Shown: positions 53,850-61,413 of the stretch, piece by piece | Layout of the letters: each line of letters opens with the position of its first letter | How positions within the stretch are numbered: the stretch's first letter is position 1 | NCBI RefSeq assembly: GCF_020010905.1 | Contig: NZ_JAGJBY010000001.1 | Span: 2,190,001 to 2,254,000, forward strand | Length of the DNA: 64,000 bases | Direction: 5' to 3' | DNA from: Streptomyces acidiscabies | Lineage (GTDB): Bacteria > Actinomycetota > Actinomycetes > Streptomycetales > Streptomycetaceae | Made by a program: the position numbers and the translations under genes | Notes under the pieces: model-generated | The model's database searches: none | What the model was told of the DNA's origin: nothing | What the model saw: only the letters and a program-made list of their open reading frames with translations

Positions 53850-55082
53850 ATGCCTTCCGTACTGCCCGACGGTGAACCCGTCCCCGACGATGGTGCGCTG
53901 CCCGCTGCCGCGCTTGCTGGGGGTGCGGAGCGGCCACTCGGCTTCTACCTGCATGTTCCTTACTGCGCCACGCGGTGCGGGTACTGCGATTTCAACACCT
54001 ACACCGCCACCGAGTTGCGGGGTACGGGGGGTGTGCTGGCCTCCCGGGACAACTACGCCGACACCCTGATCGACGAGATCCGGCTCGCTCGGAAGGTGCT
54101 GGGGGACGACCCGCGGGAGGTGCGGACCGTGTTCGTGGGCGGGGGGACGCCCACGCTGCTGGCCGCCGGGGATCTCGTACGGATGCTGGAGGCGATCCGC
54201 GAGGAGTTCGGGCTCGCGGAGGACGCCGAGGTCACCACCGAGGCCAATCCGGAGACCGTGGACCCCGCCTATCTCGCCGCTCTGCGCGAGGGCGGGTTCA
54301 ACCGGGTGTCCTTCGGGATGCAGAGTGCCCGGCAGCATGTGCTGAAGGTGCTGGACCGTACGCACACCCCCGGGCGGCCCGAGGCATGCGTCCGGGAGGC
54401 CCGCGCCGCCGGGTTCGAGCACGTGAACCTCGACCTGATCTACGGCACCCCCGGCGAGTCCGACGACGACTGGCGGGCCTCCCTTGACGCCGCGCTCGGC
54501 GCCGGTCCCGACCACGTCAGTGCGTACGCGCTGATCGTCGAGGAGGGAACGCAGCTCGCGCGTCGGATCCGGCGCGGCGAGGTCCCGATGACCGACGACG
54601 ACGTCCACGCGGACCGCTACCTCATCACCGAGTCCGTGCTGTCCGGGGCCGGTTTCGAGTGGTACGAGGTGTCCAACTGGGCCACCTCGGAGGCGGCCCG
54701 CTGCCTGCACAACGAGTTGTACTGGCGGGGCGCGGACTGGTGGGGCGCGGGCCCCGGCGCGCACTCGCACGTGGGCGGCGTGCGCTGGTGGAACGTGAAA
54801 CACCCGGGAGCGTACGCGGCGGCGCTCAGCGCGGGGAAGTCGCCGGGCGCCGGGCGGGAGCTGCTCTCCGAGGAGGACCGCCGGGTGGAACGGATCCTGC
54901 TGGAGCTACGGCTCCGGGAGGGGGTACCGCTGACGTTGCTCAGGGAAGCGGGGCTGGCCGCTGCGGGGCGGGTGCTGGGGGAGGGGCTGCTGGAGCGGGG
55001 GGCGTATGAGGCGGGGCGGGCGGTGCTGACGCTGCGGGGGCGGCTGCTGGCGGACGCCGTCGTCAGGGATCTGGTGGACTGA
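53850..55082 (+). CDS. hemW: radical SAM heme chaperone (HemW)
   Basis: This 410-residue radical SAM protein carries CxxxCxxC at Cys 39, 43 and 46 ('CATRCGYC'), 'VGGGTPTLL' (about 103-111) and 'TEANPETV', as in HemN/HemW proteins. HemW is a heme-inserting chaperone rather than a coproporphyrinogen oxidase; the distinction cannot be made fully from sequence, though position before hrcA-dnaJ is typical for hemW. The ATG at 53850 is preferred over an upstream frame because a GACAAT box lies 6 nt before. Its last codons overlap one arm of an inverted repeat at 55067. Confidence 0.9.
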   Translation: MPSVLPDGEPVPDDGALPAAALAGGAERPLGFYLHVPYCATRCGYCDFNTYTATELRGTGGVLASRDNYADTLIDEIRLARKVLGDDPREVRTVFVGGGTPTLLAAGDLVRMLEAIREEFGLAEDAEVTTEANPETVDPAYLAALREGGFNRVSFGMQSARQHVLKVLDRTHTPGRPEACVREARAAGFEHVNLDLIYGTPGESDDDWRASLDAALGAGPDHVSAYALIVEEGTQLARRIRRGEVPMTDDDVHADRYLITESVLSGAGFEWYEVSNWATSEAARCLHNELYWRGADWWGAGPGAHSHVGGVRWWNVKHPGAYAAALSAGKSPGAGRELLSEEDRRVERILLELRLREGVPLTLLREAGLAAAGRVLGEGLLERGAYEAGRAVLTLRGRLLADAVVRDLVD

Positions 55083-55183
55083 TCACAACCCCGCGGGCGC
55101 GGGGACGATGATCTGCTCGGGCGAGTGGACGAGCTGATCGACGGAACACCTCCGCGTCGGCGGAGAAACAGTCCACCAGGTCC
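55067..55183. repeat. 117-bp inverted-repeat element with two internal hairpins
   Basis: GGATCTGGTGGACTG (55067-55081, hemW's last codons) is matched by CAGTCCACCAGGTCC (55169-55183) with one mismatch. Inside lie CCCCGC-GGGC-GCGGGG (55090-55105) and CTCCGC-GTCG-GCGGAG (55150-55165), spaced so that two 29-nt segments flank a 32-nt stretch. It sits between the convergent hemW and DUF3097 genes and could simply be a bidirectional terminator. Confidence 0.6.
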
Positions 55184-55207
55184 GTTGCGTCAACGACTCG
55201 GCGGGCC

Positions 55208-56011
55208 TCAGGGCACGGTCACGTGATCGATGAGGTGCTCGACACAACGCAGCAACTCCGGCTCCAGGTCCTTGTACGACGTCACCCGGTCCAGGATCGC
55301 CCGCCATACCGCGCCCGTGTTCTCGGACGGCCAGCCCAGGGCGCGGCACACCCCCGTCTTCCAGTCCTGGCCGTGCGGGACCCGGGGCCAGGCCGTGATT
55401 CCCAGGGACGACGGCTTTACCGCCTCCCAGATGTCGATGTACGGGTGGCCGACGACGAGCGCGTGTTCGCTGGTCACCGACTGGGCGATCCGCCACTCCT
55501 TCGTGCCCGGCAGCAGGTGGTCCACCAGGATGCCGAGGCGGGCGTCCGGGCCGGGCGCGAACTCGGCGACGATCGCGGGGAGGTCGTCCACTCCCTCCAG
55601 GTATTCGACTACTACGCCCTCGATGCGCAGGTCGTCGCCCCAGACCTTCTCGACGAGTTCGGCGTCGTGCCGGCCCTCGACGTAGATGCGGCCCGCACGG
55701 GCAACGCGTGCGCGGGCGCCGGGGACGGCGACGGAACCGGAAGCGGTGCGGGTGGGACGTACCGAAGCTCCCGAAGGCTTCACCAGCGTCACCACCTTCC
55801 CCTCCAGCAGGAACCCGCGCGGCTCCAGCGGGAACACCCGGTGCTTGCCGAAGCGGTCCTCCAGCGTCACCGTCCCCGCCTCGCAGCGGATCACCGCCCC
55901 GCAGAACCCGGTGCCGGGCTCCTCGACGACTAGGCCGGGGTCGGCCGGGATCTCGGGCGCGGGGGCCTGCTTCTTCCACGGCGGGGTGAGGTCCGGAGAG
56001 TACTGGCGCAT
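55208..56011 (-). CDS. DUF3097 protein (Toprim-like)
   Basis: The 267-residue protein starts 'MRQYSPDLTPPWKK' at the ATG at 56011 and includes 'RIYVEGRHDAELVEKVWGDDLR' (about 120-141) and 'ARLGILVDHLLPGTKEWRIA', an E...D-x-D-like layout of a Toprim nucleic-acid domain. DUF3097 is a conserved actinobacterial family without a known role. A C-terminal helical part ends 'ELLRCVEHLIDHVTVP'. It is convergent with hemW. Confidence 0.8.
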   Translation of the reverse strand: MRQYSPDLTPPWKKQAPAPEIPADPGLVVEEPGTGFCGAVIRCEAGTVTLEDRFGKHRVFPLEPRGFLLEGKVVTLVKPSGASVRPTRTASGSVAVPGARARVARAGRIYVEGRHDAELVEKVWGDDLRIEGVVVEYLEGVDDLPAIVAEFAPGPDARLGILVDHLLPGTKEWRIAQSVTSEHALVVGHPYIDIWEAVKPSSLGITAWPRVPHGQDWKTGVCRALGWPSENTGAVWRAILDRVTSYKDLEPELLRCVEHLIDHVTVP

Positions 56012-56052
56012 TCGGATGACGATAGGAGAAACCCCCGCACCGAACAGACCCC

Positions 56053-56754
56053 TCACGCGCGCGACACGCCGAACCGTTCGCTGAGAGCGTCCCGCTGCCG
56101 CCGTACGAAAGCCGCGTCGACGACAGCCCCGTGCCCCGGCACGTACACGGCGTCCTCCCCGCCGAGCGCCAGCAAGGCGTCCAGCGCGGAGGGCCAGCGC
56201 GACACCGCCGCGTCCGACCCCGCCTGCGGCTCCCCGGACTCCTCGACGAGGTCCCCGCAGAACACCACCGGCACGGCACCGGAAACGACGACGACAAGGT
56301 CGTACGGCGAATGCGCGGGCCCCAGCGAAGCGAGGAGGACGCCGGGAACCGGCGTACACGTACCGGAGACCACGTGCCGTGGGGCGGTCAGTGCGGACGC
56401 GGCTTCCTCGGCGAGCCCGGCGTCGAGGCCGCCCCGCACCGCGTCCCCGGCCAGCTCGTCGGCGTCGTACCCGGCGTGAGCCGCGTACACCTCCGCCCCC
56501 GGAAAAGCCGCCGTGCCGAACACGTGGTCGAAGTGCGGGTGGGTCAACGCGAGATGGGTCACATTGACGCCGGCGATCCGCTCTGCGTCGGACCGCAGCC
56601 GAGCCCCCTCCGCCAGGCTGGAGCCGGAGTCGATCACGAGGGCCGCGCCGGGGGTGATCACCAGCCCCGTCGTGCAGTCCCAACCCGGCAGCCGGACCCG
56701 GCCGACACCTTCCGCGAGACGTTCCCAGCCCAGCTCTTCCCAAGTCACCGTCAT
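56053..56754 (-). CDS. MBL-fold metallo-hydrolase
   Basis: The 233-residue protein contains the metal motif '[11 protein letters not shown]' (HxHxDH at 72-77), 'VIDSGSS' (about 40-46), 'FCGDLVEES' and 'VPGHG' near 205, giving a complete two-metal metallo-beta-lactamase fold. There is no signal peptide, so it acts in the cytoplasm. The substrate is unknown; hydrolases of this kind near DUF3097 and hrcA are conserved in Streptomyces as I recall. Its start at 56754 is divergent from hrcA across 120 bp. Confidence 0.85.
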   Translation of the reverse strand: MTVTWEELGWERLAEGVGRVRLPGWDCTTGLVITPGAALVIDSGSSLAEGARLRSDAERIAGVNVTHLALTHPHFDHVFGTAAFPGAEVYAAHAGYDADELAGDAVRGGLDAGLAEEAASALTAPRHVVSGTCTPVPGVLLASLGPAHSPYDLVVVVSGAVPVVFCGDLVEESGEPQAGSDAAVSRWPSALDALLALGGEDAVYVPGHGAVVDAAFVRRQRDALSERFGVSRA

Positions 56755-56823
56755 ACAGAGACGCTAGCCGTACCATCCGGCGACGGGGACGACCTTGCCC
56801 CCGTGGTACCCGACCGCCGTACA

Positions 56824-56850
56824 CTGGCACTCGTAGGTGAAGAGTGCCAA
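56824..56850 (+). promoter_or_regulatory. CIRCE operator for HrcA
   Basis: CTGGCACTC, 9 bp, GAGTGCCAA matches the CIRCE consensus TTAGCACTC-N9-GAGTGCTAA with small end changes. It overlaps a TACACT -10 box at 56820-56825, with TTGCCC at 56795-56800 as a possible -35. HrcA would bind here to repress its own operon. Confidence 0.85.
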
Positions 56851-56874
56851 GGCGGACTTCTGGAGGTGTGCGCG

Positions 56875-57891
56875 GTGCTGAGTGAACGCAGGCTCCAGGT
56901 GCTGCGCGCGATCGTCCAGGACTATGTGGGGACCGAGGAACCGGTGGGTTCCAAGGCACTCACCGAGCGGCACAACCTCGGCGTCTCCCCGGCGACCGTG
57001 CGCAACGACATGGCCGTCCTGGAGGACGAGGGGTTCATCGCGCAGCCGCACACGAGTGCGGGGCGCATCCCCACCGACAAGGGCTACCGCCTGTTCGTCG
57101 ACCGGCTGGCCGGCGTCAAACCGATGACGGCGCCCGAGCGCCGCGCCATCCACCACTTCCTGGACGGCGCGGTCGACCTGGACGACGTGGTGGCGCGGAC
57201 GGTCCGGCTGCTCGCGCAGCTCACCCGTCAGGTCGCCGTCGTCCAGTACCCCTCCCTCACCCGCTCCACCGTCCGGCACGTCGAGCTGCTGGCGCTCGCG
57301 CCCGCGCGGCTGATGCTCGTGCTGATCACGGACACGGGCCGGGTGGAGCAGCGGATGGTGGACTGCCCGGCGCCCTTCGGGGAGTCGTCGCTGGCGGATC
57401 TGCGCGCGCGGCTCAACAGCCGGGTCGCGGGGCGCCGGTTCAGCGACGTACCGATGCTCGTCGAGGACCTCGCGGAGGCTTTCGAGCGCGAGGACCGGGG
57501 TACGGTCTCGATCGTGCTCTCCACGCTGATGGAGACGCTCGTCGAGGAGAACGAGGAGCGGCTGATGATCGGCGGAACCGCCAATCTCACCCGCTTCGGA
57601 CATGACTTTCCCCTCACCATCCGGCCCGTCCTGGAAGCTTTGGAGGAGCAGGTCGTGCTTCTCAAGTTGCTTGGCGAGGCCGGGGATTCGGGCATGACCG
57701 TGCGCATCGGGCACGAGAACGCCTACGAGGGACTCAACTCCACGTCCGTCGTGTCGGTCGGTTACGGTTCGGGCGGCGAGGCACTCGCCAAGCTCGGCGT
57801 GGTCGGACCGACCCGCATGGACTACCCGGGAACGATGGGAGCGGTACGCGCAGTGGCGAGGTACGTCGGACAGATCCTGGCGGAGTCGTAA
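56875..57891 (+). CDS. hrcA: heat-inducible transcription repressor HrcA
   Basis: This 338-residue HrcA represses heat-shock genes by binding CIRCE. The winged-helix start '[28 protein letters not shown]' (2-29), '[39 protein letters not shown]' and the GAF-like C-terminal domain are all present. The GTG at 56875 lies 8 nt after GGAGG. CIRCE 25-50 bp upstream implies autorepression. It is followed directly by dnaJ. Confidence 0.97.
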   Translation: MLSERRLQVLRAIVQDYVGTEEPVGSKALTERHNLGVSPATVRNDMAVLEDEGFIAQPHTSAGRIPTDKGYRLFVDRLAGVKPMTAPERRAIHHFLDGAVDLDDVVARTVRLLAQLTRQVAVVQYPSLTRSTVRHVELLALAPARLMLVLITDTGRVEQRMVDCPAPFGESSLADLRARLNSRVAGRRFSDVPMLVEDLAEAFEREDRGTVSIVLSTLMETLVEENEERLMIGGTANLTRFGHDFPLTIRPVLEALEEQVVLLKLLGEAGDSGMTVRIGHENAYEGLNSTSVVSVGYGSGGEALAKLGVVGPTRMDYPGTMGAVRAVARYVGQILAES

Positions 57892-59028
57892 GTGGCCACG
57901 GACTACTACGCCGTACTCGGCGTGCGCCGTGACGCGTCGCAGGATGAGATCAAGAAGGCGTTCCGTCGGCTCGCACGCGAGCTGCACCCGGACGTCAACC
58001 CGGACCCGAAGACCCAGGAGCGGTTCAAGGAGATCAACGCCGCTTACGAGGTTCTGTCGGACCCGCAGAAGAAGCAGGTCTACGACCTAGGCGGCGACCC
58101 GCTCTCGCAGAGCGGCGGCGGAGGCGCGGGCGGCTTCGGCGCCGGTGGCTTCGGCAACTTCTCCGACATCATGGACGCGTTCTTCGGCACGGCGTCCCAG
58201 CGCGGCCCGCGCTCGCGCACCCGGCGCGGCCAGGACGCGATGATCCGGCTGGAGATCGACCTCGACGAGGCGGCCTTCGGTACGACCAAGGACATCCAGG
58301 TCGACACGGCCATCGTCTGCAACACCTGTAGCGGAGAGGGCGCCGCACCCGGCACCACCGCGCAGACCTGCGACATGTGCCGGGGCCGTGGCGAGGTCTC
58401 GCAGGTCACGCGGTCCTTCCTGGGCCAGGTCATGACCTCGCGGCCGTGTCCGCAGTGCCAGGGCTTCGGTACGGTCGTGCCGACGCCGTGCCCCGAGTGC
58501 GCCGGTGACGGCCGCATCCGGTCGCGGCGGACGCTCACCGTCAAGATCCCGGCCGGTGTCGACAACGGCACGCGCATCCAGCTCGCCGGTGAGGGCGAGG
58601 TCGGGCCCGGTGGCGGTCCCGCCGGTGACCTGTACGTCGAGATCCACGAGCTGCCGCACGCGATGTTCCAGCGCCGGGGCGACGACCTGCACTGCACGGT
58701 CACCCTCCCGATGACGGCGGCGTCCCTCGGCACGAAGGTGCCGCTGGAGACGCTGGACGGGCTGGAGGAGGTCGACATCCGGCCCGGCACGCAGTCCGGC
58801 CAGTCGATCCCGCTGCACGGGCGGGGCATCACGCATCTGCGGGGCGGCGGACGCGGTGACCTCATCGTGCACGTCGAGGTCACGACACCGACGAAGCTGG
58901 ACCCGGAACAGGAACGGCTGCTGCGGGAACTGGCCAAGCTGAGGGGCGAGGAACGGCCTACGGGGCAGTTCCAGCCGGGGCAGCAGGGGCTGTTCTCGCG
59001 GCTTAAGGACGCCTTCAACGGGCGCTGA
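57892..59028 (+). CDS. dnaJ: DnaJ co-chaperone (second-type DnaJ)
   Basis: The 378-residue type I Hsp40 stimulates DnaK. The J domain has the HPD at 32-34, then a Gly/Phe region (about 70-92), four zinc knuckles 'CNTCSGEG', 'CDMCRGRG', 'CPQCQGFG', 'CPECAGDG' (about 143-210) and the C-terminal substrate domains. It starts at a GTG immediately after the hrcA stop, so hrcA-dnaJ form one HrcA-controlled operon, the usual actinobacterial pair separate from dnaK. Confidence 0.97.
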   Translation: MATDYYAVLGVRRDASQDEIKKAFRRLARELHPDVNPDPKTQERFKEINAAYEVLSDPQKKQVYDLGGDPLSQSGGGGAGGFGAGGFGNFSDIMDAFFGTASQRGPRSRTRRGQDAMIRLEIDLDEAAFGTTKDIQVDTAIVCNTCSGEGAAPGTTAQTCDMCRGRGEVSQVTRSFLGQVMTSRPCPQCQGFGTVVPTPCPECAGDGRIRSRRTLTVKIPAGVDNGTRIQLAGEGEVGPGGGPAGDLYVEIHELPHAMFQRRGDDLHCTVTLPMTAASLGTKVPLETLDGLEEVDIRPGTQSGQSIPLHGRGITHLRGGGRGDLIVHVEVTTPTKLDPEQERLLRELAKLRGEERPTGQFQPGQQGLFSRLKDAFNGR

Positions 59029-59140
59029 GGTCGCGTTCGGCGGGAGCCGGGGCCTCAGCGGCAGGCCGGTGATCCTTGTTGGCATGTGCCAAACCTGGGG
59101 TCGGTTCGAGGATGTTCGGAGGACGTGACAACATGCCGTC

Positions 59141-60250
59141 ATGTCCTCCGAACTGACCGATCTCTTTCCTCTCCCGATCGTGCAGGCCCCCATGGCGGGT
59201 GGCGTCTCCGTGCCGCGGCTGGCTGCCGCCGTGTCCGAGGCCGGCGGCCTCGGCTTCCTCGCCGCCGGGTACAAGACGGCCGACGGCATGTACGAGGAGA
59301 TCAAGCAGGTCCGTGGCCAGACCTCGCGGCCGTTCGGTGTGAACCTCTTCATGCCCCAGCCCGAATATGCCGAGGCGGGCGCGGTCGAGCTCTACGCGCA
59401 TCAGCTCGCCGGTGAGTCCACCTGGTACGAGACGGAGCTGGGCGACCCCGACAGCGGACGGGACGACGGGTACGAGGCGAAGCTCGCCGTTCTGCTCGGC
59501 AACCCCGTACCCGTCGTGTCGTTCCACTTCGGCGTGCCGAGCCCCGAGGTGCTGGCGAACTTCCGGCGGGCCGGGACGTACACCCTCGTCACCGCGACCT
59601 CTCCGGAGGAGGCCGTCGCGATCGAGCGGGCGGGCGCGGACGGGGTGATCGTGCAGGGGGTCGAGGCGGGCGGTCACCAGGGGACGCACCGGGACAACCC
59701 GGAGAACGACCGTGCGGGGGTCGGACTGCTGGCTCTGCTCGCGCAGATCCGTGAGGCCGTGTCGCTGCCGCTGGTCGCGGCCGGCGGGATCATGCGGGGG
59801 AGTCAGATCGCGGCGGTGATGGCTGCGGGTGCTTCTGCGGCTCAGCTCGGTACCGCGTTCCTCGCGACGGCGGAGTCCGGGGCGGCGGCCGTGCACAAGG
59901 CCGCGCTGACCAACCCGCTGTTCGCGCGTACGGAGTTGACGCGGGCCTTCTCCGGGCGGCCGGCGCGGGGGCTGGTGAACCGGTTCCTGCGCGAGCACGG
60001 GCCGTACGCGCCCGCCGCGTACCCGGAGATCCACCATCTGACCTCGCCGCTGCGGAAGGCCGCCGCCAAGGCCGGGGACGCGCAGGGGATGGCGCTCTGG
60101 GCGGGGCAGGGGCACCGGATGGCGCGTGACCTTCCCGCCGGGGACCTCGTCGAGGTGCTCGCGGCCGAACTGGACGCGGCGCGTACCGCGTTGGCCGCGA
60201 CGGCGCCCCTTCCCGACGACGCTCCCACCGCCGACGGGGGCGTGGCCTGA
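59141..60250 (+). CDS. nitronate monooxygenase-like FMN enzyme
   Basis: The 369-residue TIM-barrel flavoprotein of the 2-nitropropane dioxygenase family begins 'LPIVQAPMAGGVSVPRLAAAVSEAGGLGFLAAGYK' (about 9-43). It continues with 'VQGVEAGGHQGTHRDN', whose His is the family's catalytic base, 'PLVAAGGIMRGSQIAAVMAAGASAAQLGTAFLA' (FMN phosphate site) and an end in Ala/Asp. It oxidises nitronates or acts as a quinone/enoyl reductase-like enzyme. The ATG at 59141 is 112 bp after dnaJ. Its stop overlaps the rsmE start by 1 nt. Confidence 0.9.
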   Translation: MSSELTDLFPLPIVQAPMAGGVSVPRLAAAVSEAGGLGFLAAGYKTADGMYEEIKQVRGQTSRPFGVNLFMPQPEYAEAGAVELYAHQLAGESTWYETELGDPDSGRDDGYEAKLAVLLGNPVPVVSFHFGVPSPEVLANFRRAGTYTLVTATSPEEAVAIERAGADGVIVQGVEAGGHQGTHRDNPENDRAGVGLLALLAQIREAVSLPLVAAGGIMRGSQIAAVMAAGASAAQLGTAFLATAESGAAAVHKAALTNPLFARTELTRAFSGRPARGLVNRFLREHGPYAPAAYPEIHHLTSPLRKAAAKAGDAQGMALWAGQGHRMARDLPAGDLVEVLAAELDAARTALAATAPLPDDAPTADGGVA

Positions 60251-60996
60251 TGACCGCTCCGGTCTTCGTGGTCGAGCAACTCCTCGGCGCCGGGGCGGAG
60301 TTCGTCGTCGACGGGCCCGAGGGGCGGCACGCGGTCTCCGTGAAGCGGCTCCAGGCGGGTGAGGCGGTGGTCCTCACGGATGGCGCGGGGCGCTGGGCCG
60401 AGGGGGTCGTGACCGCTGCCGAGGGCAAGGACCGGCTCGTGGTCCGGCTTTCTCCGGTGTCCGAGGAGCCGCTTCCGGTGCCTCGCCTCACCGTCGTGCA
60501 GGCTCTTCCCAAGGGCGACCGGGGGGAGTTGGCCGTCGAGACGATGACCGAGGTGGGGGTCGACGCGATCGTTCCCTGGGCCGCGTCCCGCTGCATCACG
60601 CAGTGGAAGGGCGAGCGGGGGGCGAAGGCGCTGGCCAAGTGGCGTGCCACGGCTCGGGAGTCGGGGAAGCAGTCGCGGCGGGTGCGGTTTCCCGAGGTCG
60701 CGGAGTTGTCGAGCGGGAAGCAAGTCGCTGCGCTGCTGGCGGGGGCGGATCTCGCTGTTGTGCTGCACGAGGACCGGGAGTACGGGAGTGCGCCGCTCGC
60801 GGGGGTGGAGTTGCCGTCCGCCGGTGAGATCGTGCTCGTGGTCGGTCCCGAAGGGGGCGTGTCTCCCGAGGAGTTGGCGCTCTTCGAGGAGGCGGGGGCG
60901 GTGACGTGCCGGTTGGGGCGGAGTGTGTTGCGGACGTCCACGGCGGGGACTGCGGCTGCGGCGCTGGTGTTGGGGCGGACTGGGCGCTGGTCATAG
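60250..60996 (+). CDS. rsmE: 16S rRNA m3U1498 methyltransferase
   Basis: This 248-residue SPOUT-class methyltransferase methylates U1498 of 16S rRNA. An N-terminal PUA-like domain (about 1-70, 'EGRHAVSVKRLQAGEAVVLTDGAG') is followed by the knot domain, with 'LVVGPEGGVSPEELALFEEAGA' (about 197-218) and 'LGRSVLRTSTAGTAAAALVL' (about 223-242) as the SAM-binding trefoil. It overlaps the upstream stop as TGATG and is probably translationally coupled. Confidence 0.95.
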   Translation: MTAPVFVVEQLLGAGAEFVVDGPEGRHAVSVKRLQAGEAVVLTDGAGRWAEGVVTAAEGKDRLVVRLSPVSEEPLPVPRLTVVQALPKGDRGELAVETMTEVGVDAIVPWAASRCITQWKGERGAKALAKWRATARESGKQSRRVRFPEVAELSSGKQVAALLAGADLAVVLHEDREYGSAPLAGVELPSAGEIVLVVGPEGGVSPEELALFEEAGAVTCRLGRSVLRTSTAGTAAAALVLGRTGRWS

Positions 60997-61311
60997 ACCT
61001 GTGGTGCGCTGGATCACCGCGTCGAACAGCTCCCAGCCGTCCGCGTCCGAAGTCCGGCTGAACAGGCCCCTCTTCTCCGCCTCCTCCGCGAACGCCCGTA
61101 CCACGGACGGGAGATGAAGGTTGAGGTAGTGGCCGCCGGTGCTGACCGTGCCCATGTGGACGTCGGAGGGGATACGGCCCGGGCCCTCGGCGAAGACCAG
61201 GCGCAGCCGGACGTTGTCACGGCCCAGGGTGAGGGTGTCCCGGCAAGGTGGGTGGGAGTGGCGGACGGACCGGTAGTACTCCCGGTCCGTCGTGAGTTTC
61301 CGTACGCGCAT
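60991..61311 (-). CDS. hypothetical protein convergent with rsmE
   Basis: This 106-residue protein starts at the ATG at 61311 (or 61320 if three residues longer). It contains 'LTTDREYYRSVRHSHPPCRDTLTLGRDNVRLRLVFAEGPGRI', then 'HYLNLHLPSVVRAFAEEAEKRGLFSRTSDADGWELFDAVIQRT', a mixed alpha/beta domain without membrane segments. Its stop overlaps the rsmE end by 6 nt in convergent orientation. I do not recognise the family. Confidence 0.6.
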   Translation of the reverse strand: MRVRKLTTDREYYRSVRHSHPPCRDTLTLGRDNVRLRLVFAEGPGRIPSDVHMGTVSTGGHYLNLHLPSVVRAFAEEAEKRGLFSRTSDADGWELFDAVIQRTTGL

Positions 61312-61401
61312 GGCCGTCATCCTGCCGTGTCCGGTGGTGACAGGCATCCGGGTATGCGCGCAAGTGATCCGAAAGCGGTGTCTCTTCGGGCGTTCGCTGC
61401 A

Positions 61402-61407
61402 TAGGGT
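61402..61407 (+). promoter_or_regulatory. -10 element of leaderless tricorn-like gene
   Basis: TAGGGT ends 6 nt before the GTG at 61414. No ribosome binding site is present. Confidence 0.45.
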
Positions 61408-61413
61408 GAGCCG

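Noticed and set aside
51810..54803. A 997-codon open frame on the minus strand across the SpoIIE phosphatase and hemW
   Set aside because: It spans two unrelated intact genes and an intergenic region with low-complexity Gly/Pro/Arg composition, so it is a shadow frame.
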